DNA of 64,000 bases, taken from NCBI GenBank assembly GCA_029931535.1, contig JAQPZY010001670.1:4550501-4614500 (forward strand), written 5' to 3'. The position numbers and the translations under genes were made by a program. How positions within the stretch are numbered: position 1 is the first letter of the stretch; every line of letters starts with the position of its first letter. The notes beneath the pieces were generated by a model that was not told the DNA's origin, ran no database searches, and saw only the letters and a program-made list of their open reading frames with translations. Source of the stretch: Margaritifera margaritifera. Taxonomy: Eukaryota > Mollusca > Bivalvia > Unionida > Margaritiferidae. Shown here in pieces: positions 12,731-23,699 of this stretch.

Positions 12731-13217
12731 ATCATAATCAGGATATTGAGCAGGTGAGGTAACATAGAAATGGTCAGCATCCATCTCTCAGTATATAAAA
12801 CATGAAATGGAATTTTCCTATGTTAACAGTATCTCTAAGAATTTTTGGTACAAATACATTCTGATCACATTCTATGGAGGTTAGAAATTGAACTTTGGCA
12901 AAGTCAAATATTGAACAATTTACCAGTTAGAAGAGTTTCAGATATTCTGGAGCAGTTGTTAGGAATAGTTTGCCCACTGACATTAAGACATCAACAAGTC
13001 TCAACACTTTCAAAAGTAAATGCTTCAATTATATGTTAAGAATGGTCTGATTTACATACACGTGTACACTTATTGCTAGTATCATTTATACATATTGTAT
13101 ATATATGTGTGTGTGTCATTAACTCACCTGTCCATATGGCTAAAGCCCTGCATATGTCATGCATCATTTGTCATGCATCTGTCAACAGTTGGCTATCTTC
13201 AACTTCTTCTTAAAAAC
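12731..13217. other. Non-coding; one inverted repeat-block end
   Basis: Contains a short GT run (about 13100-13120), then TTAACTCACCTGTCCATATG (13120) and CAACTTCTTCTTAAAAACTA. That is the beginning of a further core-repeat unit, which is cut off where DIRS-type sequence starts at about 13218. No gene seen. Confidence 0.4.
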
Positions 13218-15030
13218 TAATTTTAATTATGCAATACTTACCTATTACTATTGCTTAGCTATCCTATTTTCATGCTGAAAAACCACCATCCCTTTGATGT
13301 GAATACATCCTACCACAAAGTGGAGAAAAGGTCAGTATGACCTTTGCACTCCAGTTGAACCACGATCGCTGGGGCCACAGTGGGGCTATGAGAATGATCT
13401 GAACTGTGGAAGTTCAAATTTTGTGCAGAGTTTGAGGTAGCAGTCAGAATGGTGGGAAGGCGTATGTGAATAGCTGATCCCACCGGAAGCTGAATGCATC
13501 CGTTGCCCATGCTCTCTGGTCTGGGACCGGAAATATGTAAAAGGGAAGTCTGTTGTTGAGCCTGGTTGCAAACAGGTCCACCAGGGGTCTTCCCCAGAGT
13601 ATGAACTGGGACTCTGTTACGGAGCAGTGAAGAGATCATTCTGTGAGGATGGCTCGACCTGTCCTGGACAGGCTGTCATCTAATACGTTCTTCTTGCCCA
13701 GAATGTGGCGAACATGGATTGTGATATCCTCTGAGACTGCCCATAGGAGGAGGTTCCAGACCTCCATGGAAAGAGAAGGGGCATGTGTGCCTCCTTGATG
13801 TCGTACATGTAGATATGCTGCGACAGACGTGTTGTCTGAGGAGACCATAACGCATCTACCCCATACTCTGTTGATGCACCCTTGCAATGCTAGAAATACT
13901 GCTTTCATTTCTAGGTTGTTGATGTGGATGGATGATTAAGCCTGAGTCCAAAGACCCTGGAGACTTATGCACGCCAGCTCTAAATGAGCACCCCAACCGG
14001 AATCTGACGTGTCGGCAAACAGATAGGAGTGGGGGTCGGGTGTATGCATTGGGACCCCAGCCTGGAATCTGTCCCAATTCATCCACCAGCGCAAGTGGTG
14101 GTGAAAATCCGGTCCTAGTGGGATCGGGGTTGATGGAGAATCTCTGTGTGGTTTCCACCTTGCTAGGAGGAGGAACTGTAGTGGGCACATATGGAGATGT
14201 CCTAAAGGAACCAAGTCGGCAGCGGCGTTCAAGGTTCCCAATAGGGATAGATAAGGGCGAGCAGATAATTATGGTTTTGTTCGTACTGCCTCCAGGAGAG
14301 CCTGGATTCGATCCACCCAAACCAGTGGAACCTGGACCAAGTTCTGGTTCATGAGGAAATTCATCCCCACGTAAACAAAGACCTGTGATGGAATGAGTTC
14401 TGACTTCTCAAGGTTGGGTAAAAGAGGGGGGAACTCATTCTGTACCCTGTCCCTGTACCATGAGGTTGATGAGTGATAATCGGAGAAGACCTCATCTTCA
14501 ACTGATACATCACTTAGGAGAGTGCGGGGCTGATCTCCGCTACATCTGAAGTGATTGGAGCGGTGCATCACCTCCCGAGTCGGAGGGAGCAACACGCTAC
14601 TGTGAGCATGAGATGTGTTGTGTTGCTCCATCTCCCCAAAGGGAGGGAGCAGTTCGCTGTTACGGTACTCTACCTCCCAAATGGGAGGGCACAACCCGCT
14701 GTTGCAGTGCTCGACCTCCCTAATGAGAGGGTGCAACCTACAGTTGCGGTGCTCCACCTCCCTAACTGGAGTGCGCAACCCGCTGTTGTGGTGCTCTACA
14801 TCCCTGCTGGGAGGGAGCAACCCACTGTTGCAGTGCTTCACTCCCTATTGGGAGGGAGCAACCCACTACCTGAGGCATGAGAAGTGTTTGTCTTCTCCTC
14901 CCTGCAGGGGGGAGGCAATCGACTCCTCAAACGCCCAGTCCCTCCTTCTGGAGGGGCCTCACAGGCTGCCAGAGAAGTTTGTCCCAAAAGCTGAGACCTA
15001 AGAGAGAATCCAGAAAAATCTTAAGATGAG
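13218..15030 (-). mobile_element. DIRS-like retrotransposon fragment (RNase H region)
   Basis: The left edge carries AATACTTACCTATTACTATTGC, the same terminal sequence as the fuller DIRS element at 47.25 kb. The minus-strand frame 13636-13908 is a clear DIRS/tyrosine-recombinase retroelement RNase H: AVFLALQGC, then SSDNTSVAAYL with the catalytic D, then RHQGGTHAPSLS, then HIRHILGKKN-like LSR. Frames at 13310-13639 continue into the post-RNase H linker (VCNQAQQQ, PRPESMG; frameshifted), and 13936-14320 holds the upstream part with PTILGPDFHHHL-like and WWMNWDRFQ motifs. The tyrosine recombinase and most of the reverse transcriptase are absent, and several frameshifts are needed, so the element is dead. 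Confidence 0.75.
14555..14880. repeat. 42-bp minisatellite inside the DIRS fragment
   Basis: Seven to eight units spaced 42 bases apart, each containing ACCTCCC-(5-7 bases)-GGGAGGG then GCAACCCGCT and a GTTGCAGTGCT-like spacer. Each unit can fold into a CCTCCC/GGGAGG hairpin. Because 42 is a multiple of three, the array stays open on both strands and yields repeated peptides (EVEHCNSGL-like on the minus strand). Confidence 0.8.
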
Positions 15031-15319
15031 GGGGAGGGAAGATTCCTGCACCCTCGATAAGTATGTCTGGAATCAACTAAATTCCAGGTGCCAGAAGGCC
15101 ATAAATTGCAAAGAAAAGAAATATTCACAATATTTAATAAACGCCATGCTAAATTCACGCTTTGCTCACCTGGTTGTATGCAGTGTTTACTGCGTACACC
15201 ACTGTGTATGCACTAAATACACTGTATGCACAAGGTAACTAATAGATTTGACCTCAGAATTTACCTGTCTTTTTCCTGTAGAAAAGTAAGATATTTCACG
15301 ATGTGAACTTTATTTGAGA

Positions 15320-16135
15320 AACATGCAGACACATATGCAATAACAACGTGATTTGTGGTGTGGACATGTTGGTGCATCATATCTGTCTTTGTGATACTGA
15401 TTGTGAGACCAAAATTGTCACAAGCTGAGGAGAATGGTCCATACTCTGTTGCATGTCAGACTCAGATTTGGCATTCATGGAACAGTCATAAGCAAATAGG
15501 AGATCACAAACAAGCACTTCCTGTAACTTCATCTTCACCTGTAGTCTCCTCAGATTGAAGAGCTTGCCGTCAGTCTGGTATCTGATGTTGATCCCAGTGT
15601 CATAGTCAGTAAGCATGGCAGAGAACATCATACTGAAGAGGATTGGGGCCAACACACAGCCTAACTTGACTCCATTGGTGACTGGGAATGCTTCAGATGA
15701 CTTGCCATTGTCCACGACACGAGCAAGCATGTCATCATGGAATTGCCAAACCATCACGATGAATTTCTCTGGGCAACCAAATTTTGCCATGATCTTCCAA
15801 AGGCCCCCATGACTGACTGTGTCAACGGCTTTTGTCAGGTCAACGAATGTTGTGTACAGGTTGGGGTTCTGGTCCTGGCATTTCTCTTGGAGTTGTTGAG
15901 CTGCAAACACTATGTCTCTGGTCCCTCAGCCTTTCCTGCAGCCTTACTGACTATCAGGCAGGAGCCCATGATTAATGTGATGCACAAGGTAATTCATCAG
16001 AATTCTGATGAGGATTTTGCTGGCTGTTGACAGCAAGGATATGCCCAGATGGTTGTCACAGGATTGTCTGTTGCCTTTCCACTTGTGCAAGTGGACAGTG
16101 GATGCATTCTTACACTCCTGGGGTACTGAATGTAT
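15320..16135 (-). pseudogene. Dead non-LTR (LINE) reverse transcriptase
   Basis: Minus-strand reading gives the canonical LINE reverse-transcriptase order. First comes NRQSCDNHLGISLLSTASK-like sequence (about 16010-16070), then AAQQLQEKCQDQNPNLYTTF and VDLTKAVDTVSH (about 15830-15905), then GVKLGCVLAPILFSMMFSAM (about 15640-15690), DGKLFNLRRLQ, then DLLFAYDCSMNA (about 15500), then NFGLTISITKTD-like sequence to about 15340. The catalytic FADD box is FAYD, so the second aspartate pair is broken. At least two frameshifts or stops separate the blocks. The endonuclease and the 3' end are missing. Confidence 0.85.
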
Positions 16136-16645
16136 GCACCATATGCATATATTGGTTACATGTGTATATTTTCTCTCTCTGTCTCCTTTTTAAGTTTATT
16201 AAATTTATTGTTTTGATTCCTCACATTCACCTATATGCCTTCAAGCCCATGTATATATACATGTACATGCCTGGTGAGGACTTTTCTAGTATATGAGAGT
16301 GAGGGACAGTAGCACGCATCCCCTAATGGGAGCTGTGTGGTTGTCCCCACTCCCCCAGTGGCTATACTTGCCTCCTCAAGAAGCCATCATATGTCGTTTA
16401 TTATTATTATTATTATCTTTTTTAAATGAAAGTATTTAGTTGTATCATGTATTCTACATGCAAAGACGTACTGGAAACATGTAAAGTCTTATTGTTATCA
16501 TTGAAATGTGCAAAATTTGAATACCATCTTACGCAAGTGTAATTGACGAAGGCTATAACTAAAATATAATAGTTTTTGGGCGGGTCTTGCATTTTGAAAA
16601 AAATAATTAGTTCATGTTAGTTGATCTCTTCCAATAAATCTGAGT
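16136..16645. other. No gene seen
   Basis: Contains a (TTA)n stretch near 16395-16415 and AT-rich sequence. The short open frames at 16008-16296 overlap the antisense of the LINE remnant and show no domain. Confidence 0.4.
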
Positions 16646-16648
16646 CTG

Positions 16649-16733
16649 ATAAGACCGTATGCAAGTCTGATTAGACCGTATGCAAGTCTGATTAGACCGT
16701 ATGCAAGTCTGATAAGACCGTACGCAAGTCTGA
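16649..16733. repeat. 21-bp tandem repeat, 4 copies
   Basis: Unit GTCTGATTAGACCGTATGCA plus one base, four copies, with the last two carrying GATAAG or TACGCAA variants. It abuts the next array directly. Confidence 0.9.
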
Positions 16734-17135
16734 TTCTGCTCCATAATTGATAGCTTTTTTCTTCCTTTCCTGTTTACATTTTTATTGATTCTACTCCATA
16801 GTTGATAGCTTTTTTCTTCCTTTCCTGTTTACATTTTTATTGATTTTGCTATACGGTTGATAGTTTTTTCTTCTTTTCCTGTTTACTTTTTTCTTGATTC
16901 TGCTATACGGATGATAGTTTTTTTCTTCCTTTCCTGTTTAAATTTTTATTGATTTTGCTATACGGTTGATAGTTTTTTCTTCCTTTCCTGTTTACATTTT
17001 TATTGATTTTGCTATACGGATGATAGTTTTGTCTTCCTTTCCTGTTGAAATTTGTATTGATTCTGCTATACGGATGATAGTCTTTTCTTCCTTTCCTGTT
17101 GAAATTTTTATTGATTCTGCTATACGGATGATAGT
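16732..17135. repeat. 55-bp minisatellite, about 7 copies
   Basis: Unit begins GATTCTGCTATACGGATGAT, continues AGTTTTTTCTTCCTTTCCTG and ends TTTACATTTTTATT; starts at 16732 and 16787 are 55 bases apart. The polypyrimidine runs give repeated short peptides on either strand that are not genes. Confidence 0.92.
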
Positions 17136-18200
17136 CCATGTCAAGATTATGTGTATATTAGAGTATTTCAGTTCTGTAATAATGATAATATAGCATTCAC
17201 ATTTTTTATTTCATTTGAACCAAATTTATTGTGTAACTTAATATAAGGTCTCACGTGAATTTGATGATCAGATTATGAAGATATTTTAAAGAGTTATGTC
17301 CCTTGAATAACTTAGAATAGGTATCCTACTCATGTGTGAAAACTAGCATTTACATTTTATTTTTTATTTTACTGGATTTCCTAATACAATTCTCCTCTGC
17401 AAGGTCTCTGATAAGTTTGGTGATGACCAGATTGTGACTATATTGTATAGAATCAGTGTCATTTGAACATTTTAGAATCTTCTTCTTTTGTTTGATTTCA
17501 TCTAAATTTCCTGAAAAGCCTTATTTCAACATTATCTCAGATGAGTGATGATTAGCAGATTTAACTTTTTTTACAATGTTCTGGCTCTTGATTGACTATA
17601 CATGTATCTTTATGGCTTGTAAAAACTAGAATTAATTTTTTTTTTTTTAAATCATACTTATGAAGGATTCTATTAGCAAGATCTTAGATGACATCAATTT
17701 CAATAAGAATTTTGACCATACTTTACCAAGTTATTATGTCTTATTAACTCTGTACTACACCCAGTTTCCAGTGCTCCAGTCTTTTGGTGATGTGCAGTAG
17801 GGGACAGTGGCCATTTTAGTGGCAGTCTTCTTGTTCCTGTCATTAACATTTATAAATCTTTCACATGTTCCTTTTAAATTGGGTTTAATTTAGAAGTTTT
17901 TCTTTTAGTTGATATTTAATCAGCACTATTTCTTACACTCCGTGAGATTGGTCACCAAATGGTCAATAGTAACAATCAGGTCTGACTGTTGAATCAGGAA
18001 CAGAGATTTTTCAAATGGCTTTGATCAAATTCACCTCTAATGGAAATGTGGGATTGTTTGTTAGTAATTTTTTTGTTGAGTTTGTTTCTTTGTTTTCATT
18101 GTCTCCAGGAATTGTAATGAACATTAATCCTTTATTTTTTTCATTTGACTTTTAAACATTAGAGTACATTTTTTTCAATTACATTTATATTTTCTTTTTA
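17136..18200 (+). other. Probable 5' intron or upstream region of the fucosyltransferase gene
   Basis: No coding exon is visible. Degenerate units sharing GATGATCAGATT, a TATATT/ATATTTT tract and GTCCCTTGAATAACTTAGAAT recur at about 17225-17310, 17385-17490 and weakly to 17750. It ends in a pyrimidine-rich tract TTTTCTTTTTAG at 18190-18201, a good 3' splice acceptor. Confidence 0.45.
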
Positions 18201-18201
18201 G
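18190..18201 (+). promoter_or_regulatory. Predicted 3' splice acceptor in the fucosyltransferase 5' UTR
   Basis: Pyrimidine-rich TATTTTCTTTTTAG precedes GGAAAGGACTCC; the ATG follows about 50 bases later, with stops in frame between. This makes a non-coding first exon further upstream likely, but I could not locate it. Confidence 0.45.
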
Positions 18202-18251
18202 GGAAAGGACTCCTGGAGACAGATGATGATTTCTATATATCATACAGATTG

Positions 18252-19490
18252 ATGATGCAGAGGATATGCATAAATTTACGCAGGAGACGAATCATTAATC
18301 TTTGTTTTGTTTTTTTGCTGGTTTATGTACTTTTGATTCTTAATGTAATCCATTTACTCCTCACAGATGATCGTTTCACAGAGAATTCTGGATTTTTTAA
18401 TGCCTCTACCAGTGAAAAATTTATACAGAAATTTCCAGATGTCAAATGGCAGAATAAAACTGTGAAAAAAATCCTAACATGGACAACATTTTTTGATTCA
18501 TGGGAATACTTTAAAGATGCTAAGACAAATTGTTTACCAACATGTCCATACAATTGTACCGTGACAAAGAACAAATCAGAAGTTTTAGATAGTGACGCAG
18601 TAGTATTCCATCCAAATGATGTATGGAAATACAAAGGAATTCCATCATACTTCTATCAGAGTCTGATTGATCTACCAAAGGTCAGACATCCCAATCAGGT
18701 ATATGTTTGGTTCAATATGGAACCGACAATATTCTTATGGGGGAAGGATTTACCCAACTTTTACAACTGGACAATGTCATATCGCAATGATAGCACCATA
18801 CATATGCCATATGGGAAGTTCTTTACATTAACAGAGGAAGAGAGACAAGATACAGCAAAAGCAGAGAATGTTTTTGACTATGTAAAAAAGAAAACACGAA
18901 TGGCTGCAGCTCTGATCAGCAACTGCTTTGACCAAACTCATAGGTACAAAATAATTGGAGAACTTAGGCGTTATGGAGTTGACATATCTATATACGGAAA
19001 ATGTGGATCTGGGAAGATATGTTTTAATGAGGATGAAGATGGGGACAAAAATTATCAGTGTATGGAAGATTTTCTTAAAACATTTAAGTTCTACTTTGCC
19101 ATTGAGAATAGTCACTGTAGAGACTATATCAGTGAAAAGTTCTGGATGGTTTTTTCTAGAAACCAAATTCCAGTGGTTGCATGGAGACAACATCTGAAGA
19201 ATTATGCTCCACCTGGGTCTTACATTAATTTACTTGACTTCCCTTCATTGAAGGAAGCAGCAAAATATCTTCTGGAGGTGGCCAACAATAAAAGCTTATA
19301 CAACAGTTACTTTAAGTGGAAGTATGAATATAAGGTGGGAGGAGATCTGTGTAACTTCTGCAAGATATGTAAAACCTTGCATACACCAATACCAGCACAG
19401 GTGTACTCTGATTTAGAAGGCTGGGTTAGAGATGACACCTGTAAAAAAACTAGTGTAAGTATTCAGTTTGGAAGAAAAAGTTCACCTTAA
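18252..19490 (+). CDS. Alpha-(1,3)-fucosyltransferase, GT10 family
   Basis: Predicted Golgi type II membrane enzyme of 412 residues that transfers fucose from GDP-fucose to N-acetylglucosamine-containing glycans. Visible features: short basic cytoplasmic tail (RRRR at 10-13); signal anchor at about 15-38 (INLCFVFLLVYVLLILNVIH); ILTWTTFFDSW start of the catalytic domain; SDAVVFHPNDVW; VWFNMEPT; NWTMSYRNDSTIHMPYG near 168-187, the conserved alpha-1,3-fucosyltransferase signature; SNCFDQTHRYKIIGELRRYG then DISIYGKCG near 248; YFAIENSHCRDYISEKFW near 280-298; PVVAWR, PPGSYINLLDF, and a C-terminal CNFCKICKTLH cysteine cluster. Several N-glycosylation sequons are present. Length is normal for the family. 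The start is the first ATG of an ATGATG pair; an in-frame TGA lies just upstream. The coding part is one exon, with a likely acceptor at 18201 placing an intron in the 5' UTR. All signature motifs are intact. The exact glycan acceptor cannot be told from sequence. Confidence 0.95.
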   Translation: MMQRICINLRRRRIINLCFVFLLVYVLLILNVIHLLLTDDRFTENSGFFNASTSEKFIQKFPDVKWQNKTVKKILTWTTFFDSWEYFKDAKTNCLPTCPYNCTVTKNKSEVLDSDAVVFHPNDVWKYKGIPSYFYQSLIDLPKVRHPNQVYVWFNMEPTIFLWGKDLPNFYNWTMSYRNDSTIHMPYGKFFTLTEEERQDTAKAENVFDYVKKKTRMAAALISNCFDQTHRYKIIGELRRYGVDISIYGKCGSGKICFNEDEDGDKNYQCMEDFLKTFKFYFAIENSHCRDYISEKFWMVFSRNQIPVVAWRQHLKNYAPPGSYINLLDFPSLKEAAKYLLEVANNKSLYNSYFKWKYEYKVGGDLCNFCKICKTLHTPIPAQVYSDLEGWVRDDTCKKTSVSIQFGRKSSP

Positions 19491-19744
19491 ATTAGTTTGA
19501 AGGTTCTTAGATTGCATGGTCCAACAATCTTCAAAATTAAGTGGGTTACTGGGCTAACAGGAGAAGAACCTGGGTGCCCAAGTTACATTCAGTAGCCTAA
19601 AGGTGAAACATGTACATGAAACTTTTAGTTTGAAGATTTCCCTTTTTATTGTTACAAGTTTTAATTATTATTCTCTTTTCAGAAATATATTCGTAGTTAT
19701 ATAGTAAAAGAAAAAGTACAACGACCCATAGAATCATAAAGAAG
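19491..19744 (+). other. Fucosyltransferase 3' flank
   Basis: Probable 3' UTR. No clean AATAAA is seen immediately after the stop; no other gene is visible. Confidence 0.35.
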
Positions 19745-20075
19745 TCTGCAGGGCTACCTGAATTCAACATGTGGTAGCCCAGACCCACCAGTCTGGTATT
19801 TCCTGAGCTACCTGAATTCATCATACATAGCCCAGACCCACCATGCTGGTATTATCTGGGCTGCCTAAATTCAATATATGATAGCCCAGACCCACCACTC
19901 TGGTATAGCCTGAGCTACCTGAATTTAACATACAATAGCCCAAACCCACCACTCTGGGCTTTAGAAATCAACATATGGTAGCCAGACCCACCACTCTGGT
20001 AGCCCCTTGGGCTCTGAAATTGAAAATATGGTAGCCAAGAGCCACCATGCTGGTAGCCTCTGGGCTCTAGGCACT
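19745..20075. repeat. 54-bp minisatellite, about 6 copies
   Basis: Unit GGGCTACCTGAATTCAACAT, then ATGGTAGCCCAGACCCACCA, then CTCTGGTATTTCCT; starts at 19754, 19808, 19861 and 19915. Each unit contains the near-palindromic pairs GGTAGCCCAG and CTGGGCTACC. Confidence 0.92.
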
Positions 20076-20276
20076 AGATTTATTGACACCACATTGATAG
20101 ATTTTTCTATCATGAGAGAATCTATTTGCAATACTAGTAGTTCTAAATTGAGAAAACAATTTTAAATTTTTTTTATTTAAAATTTGTAAATTATTATGGC
20201 TTATCTTTGTCCTTTCACTAAGTATGACAGTGTTTATAAAATTTAGAAAATGTGCATCGAAAAGATAATAGTACAT

Positions 20277-21101
20277 TGTTACGACTAGGGGTTTGAATGT
20301 AACAAAAGAAAGAAAGACTCAAACAAGCTTTCACAATTTCTAAAATACAAATGTAATTTCCTAAAATATATCATATTTAAAACAAACAAAGTGAAAGAAT
20401 AAAAAATAACTTACAGTTTAGAAATTCCCAAAATAGTCCTAAATTGTTCTATAGAATTCACTAATCCGGAAACTGTCCAAAGGTATTCCGAATGAGGACA
20501 CTAATGTGCTTATGTGCTAACAAGAATCAGTTCTAAATCCAAATGTTATTAATTCCAGGTAAATTCCTGTGAATGTAGAATATCCCAAAAGTTCTTGAAA
20601 TATTTCCAATAATTCCATGGAGTTAAATAATGTTCAGATCTTTAAATAAGTACGTAATCCCAAAAGTACTAGTTAGAAATAAGAATTCACAAGCTATCAC
20701 AAACAATAAACAAATTCCTCTATGACTTTTTATGAGCTGAAGTAATTATGAAGAATGCCTCACACTGGGGTAAATTCTAGTTTTATGGTATCCATACTGC
20801 GTAGAGCAAATATAAAACCCAATGAGTGATGTTTAATTCTTACAAGTAAACAAGTACTGAATCTAGGGAATCGGGTCATGAAAATGATTAATTTCACCAA
20901 GCGCTACTCATGCTCTATCCACGTGATCTCCATGTTGTTAAGTTGACTGACATAATTATTGATTTCCTTGGACAGAAATAATGACTCGTGTACTCAATAA
21001 TAGTGTTGGCTACTAAAAGAATAATATAAATTATAATACAAAGGTCATAAACCAAATGAAACTATATTATAATTTAAAAGATGATACATAATTCTGTAAC
21101 A
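20277..21101. mobile_element. Solo LTR (825 bp) with 5-bp target duplication TACAT
   Basis: Starts TGTTACGACTAGGGGTTTGA and ends ATTCTGTAACA, with the short inverted TG...CA termini of LTRs. It is flanked by TACAT at 20272-20276 and TACAT at 21102-21106. A diverged second copy lies at 44996-45865. No gag-pol sequence is next to it, so it looks like a solo LTR left by recombination. A non-autonomous short element cannot be excluded. Confidence 0.75.
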
Positions 21102-21106
21102 TACAT

Positions 21107-21419
21107 CTCTAAGAGATTCCAGAAAAGTTTTGGAACATGGATGGCTTAAATGATTAATTTGTTCTTTTTAAATAGATCCTTTACATAATTCATGATGTGC
21201 TGAACCCTTGCACAAGCATGCTAAAATTCACAATCGTACAAATTTGTACACATATTATGAGTACAACAGTATTTTTAATACCAGAGAAAAATGGTCATCA
21301 ACATTATTAATTATGGGCATTTGCACTTTGTTGCAATATTGTGAAAATTTGCTCAAGTTTTACTTCAGCTTCGAAAATGATTATGATTACATACAGTTTT
21401 GTCATTGAATTTTTGTGAA
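21107..21419. other. No feature recognised
   Basis: AT-rich spacer between the solo LTR and the satellite; the 66-residue open frame at 21208-21408 has no recognisable motif and no splice context. Confidence 0.35.
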
Positions 21420-23270
21420 AAAAGTCAAACCAGCATGTTAGCAGGTGAAAACAGTCAAACTAGCATGTTAGTGAGTGAAAATAGTAAAAACAGCTTATTA
21501 GCAAGTGAAAACAGTTAAATCAGAATGTTAGCAAGTGAGAAAGGTTAAATCAGCATGTTAGTGAATGAAAACAATCAAATCAGCACGTTAGTGAATGAAA
21601 ACAATCAAATCAGCTTGTTAGTGAGTGAAAACAGCTTATTAGTGAGAACAGTCAAATCAGAATGTTATTGAGTGAAAACGGTTAAATCAGCATGTTAGTG
21701 AGTGAAAACAATCAAAACAGGATGTTAATGAGTGAAAACGGTTAAATCGGCTGGTTTGTGAGTGAAAACAATCAATCTGCATGTTACTGAGTGAAAACAG
21801 TCAAATCAGGATGTTAGTGAGTGAAAACAGTTAAATCAGCTTGTTAGTGAGCGAAAACCGCTTATTAGTGAGTGAAAACAGTCAAATCAGAATGTTATTG
21901 AGTGAAAACGGTTAAATCAGCATGTTAGTGAGTGAAAACAGTTAAATCAGGATGTTAGCGAGTGGAAACAGTTAAATCAGCTTGTTAGTGAGTGAAAACG
22001 ATCAAAACTGCATGTTAGTGAGTGAAAACAATCAAAACAGCTTATTAGTGAGTGAAAACGGTTAAATCAGCTTGTTAGTGAGTGAAAACAATCAAATCTG
22101 CATGATAGTGAGTGAAAACAGTCAAATCAGGATGTTAGTGAGTGAAAACGGTTAAATCAGCATGTTAGTGAGTGAAAAAAATCAAAACAGCTTATTAGTG
22201 AGTGAAAACAGTCAAATCAACATATTAGCAAGTGAAAACAGTAAAATCAGCTTGTTAATGAGTAAAAACACCTTATTAGTGAATGAAAACAGTCAAATCA
22301 GGATGTTAGTGAAAACGGTTAAATCAGCATGTTAGTGAGTGAAAACAATCAAATCAGCTTATTAGTGAGTGAAAACAGTTAAATCAGGATGTTAGTGAAA
22401 GCAGTTAAATCAGCATGTTAGTGAGTGAAAACAATCGAATCAGCTTATTAGTGAGTGAAAACGGTTAAATCAGGATGTTAGTGAGTGAAAATGGTTAAAT
22501 CAGCATGTTAGTGAGTGTTTTAAATCAAAACAGCTTATTAGTGACTGAAAACAGTCAAATCAACTTATTAGCAAGTGAAAACAGTCAAATCAGCTTGTTA
22601 ATGAGTAAAAACACCTTATTAGTGAATGAAAACAGTCAAATCAGGATGTTAGTGAAAACGGTTAAATCAGCATGTTAGTGAGTGAAAACAATCAAATCAG
22701 CTTATTAGTGAGTGAAAACAGTCAAATCAGGATGTTAGTGAAAGCAGTTAAATCAGCATGTTAGTGAGTGAAAACAATCAAATCAGCTTATTAGTGAGTG
22801 AAAACAGTTAAATCAGGATGTTAGTGAGTAAAAATGGTTAAATCAGCATGTTAGTGAGTGAAAAAAATCAAAACAGCTTATTAGTGACTGAAAACAGTCA
22901 AATCAACTTATTAGCAAGTGAAAACAGTCAAATCAGCTTGTTAATGAGTAAAAACACCTTATTAGTGAGTGAAAACAGTCAAATCAGGATGTTAGTGAAA
23001 ACGGTCAAATCAGCAAGTTAGTGAGTGAAAACAATCAAATCAGCTTTCAAAATGCCCCATTGGTAAGTGAAAACAGATTGTTAGTGAGTGAAAACAGTAA
23101 TATCAGCTTGTTAGCAAGTGAAACAGCTTGATGGCAAGTGAAAACAGTCAAATCAGGATGTTAGTGAGTGAAATTGGTCAAATCAGCATGTTCGTGAGTG
23201 AAAATGGTCAAATCAACATGTTCATGAGTGAAAATGGTCAAATCAACATGTTAGCAAGTAAAAACAGGTC
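21420..23270. repeat. 30-bp satellite with a 343-bp higher-order repeat
   Basis: About 60 copies of a unit reading GTGAGTGAAAACAGTCAAAT-CAGCATGTTA. Variants alternate: CAGTCAAAT, CAATCAAAA, CGGTTAAAT; GCATG, GCTTAT, GGATG. The marked variant TTAATGAGTAAAAACACCTT recurs at 22255, 22598 and 22941, exactly 343 bases apart, with the intervening order of variants conserved. This is a true higher-order repeat. No open frame of note. Not CRISPR: there are no unique spacers. Confidence 0.92.
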
Positions 23271-23699
23271 AGCAATATTTTCCTAAATATATTTTAAACA
23301 CCAAATTTGATAAACTGTGCTTGATAATAGTTTCTTACGATTTCCTCAAAATGTTAGGCCTTGTCTGTCATTCCTTTTTTTTTCTTTCATCACAGGGCAA
23401 AACTCTTCTTAGCAGCTACATTCTTAGAAAGCTTTATGACATTGGACTGGTAACGTGACTCCTGGAGATAGGAGCAGTGCCAAGCATGCAGTGATGCCAT
23501 GTCAGACAGGGGGAATTCCCAGGAGATACGAGCAGCGCCAAGTATGCCATTATGCTATGACAGACAGGGAATTCAAAAAGTTTCACAATTATCTCTACAC
23601 CACTGTTGCTTGTATTATTGGGACTGTAATGTCCTTTAAAGAATTTTTTTACATCTTTACTTTCAACTTCACGGCTTTATATTAGCATTTCCAGTGCAT
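23271..23699. other. Non-coding with a two-copy 62-bp repeat
   Basis: About 23452-23570 holds two copies of a unit with GGAGATAGGAGCAGTGCCAA then GCATGCAGTGATGCCATGTC, then AGACAGGG. Nothing else recognised. Confidence 0.45.

Noticed and set aside
18323..19193. Minus-strand open frames of 103 and 121 residues
   Set aside because: Antisense shadows of the fucosyltransferase coding exon.
21420..23270. Regular about 30-bp repeats resembling a CRISPR array
   Set aside because: Monomers are head-to-tail with no unique spacers, and the setting is an animal genome.
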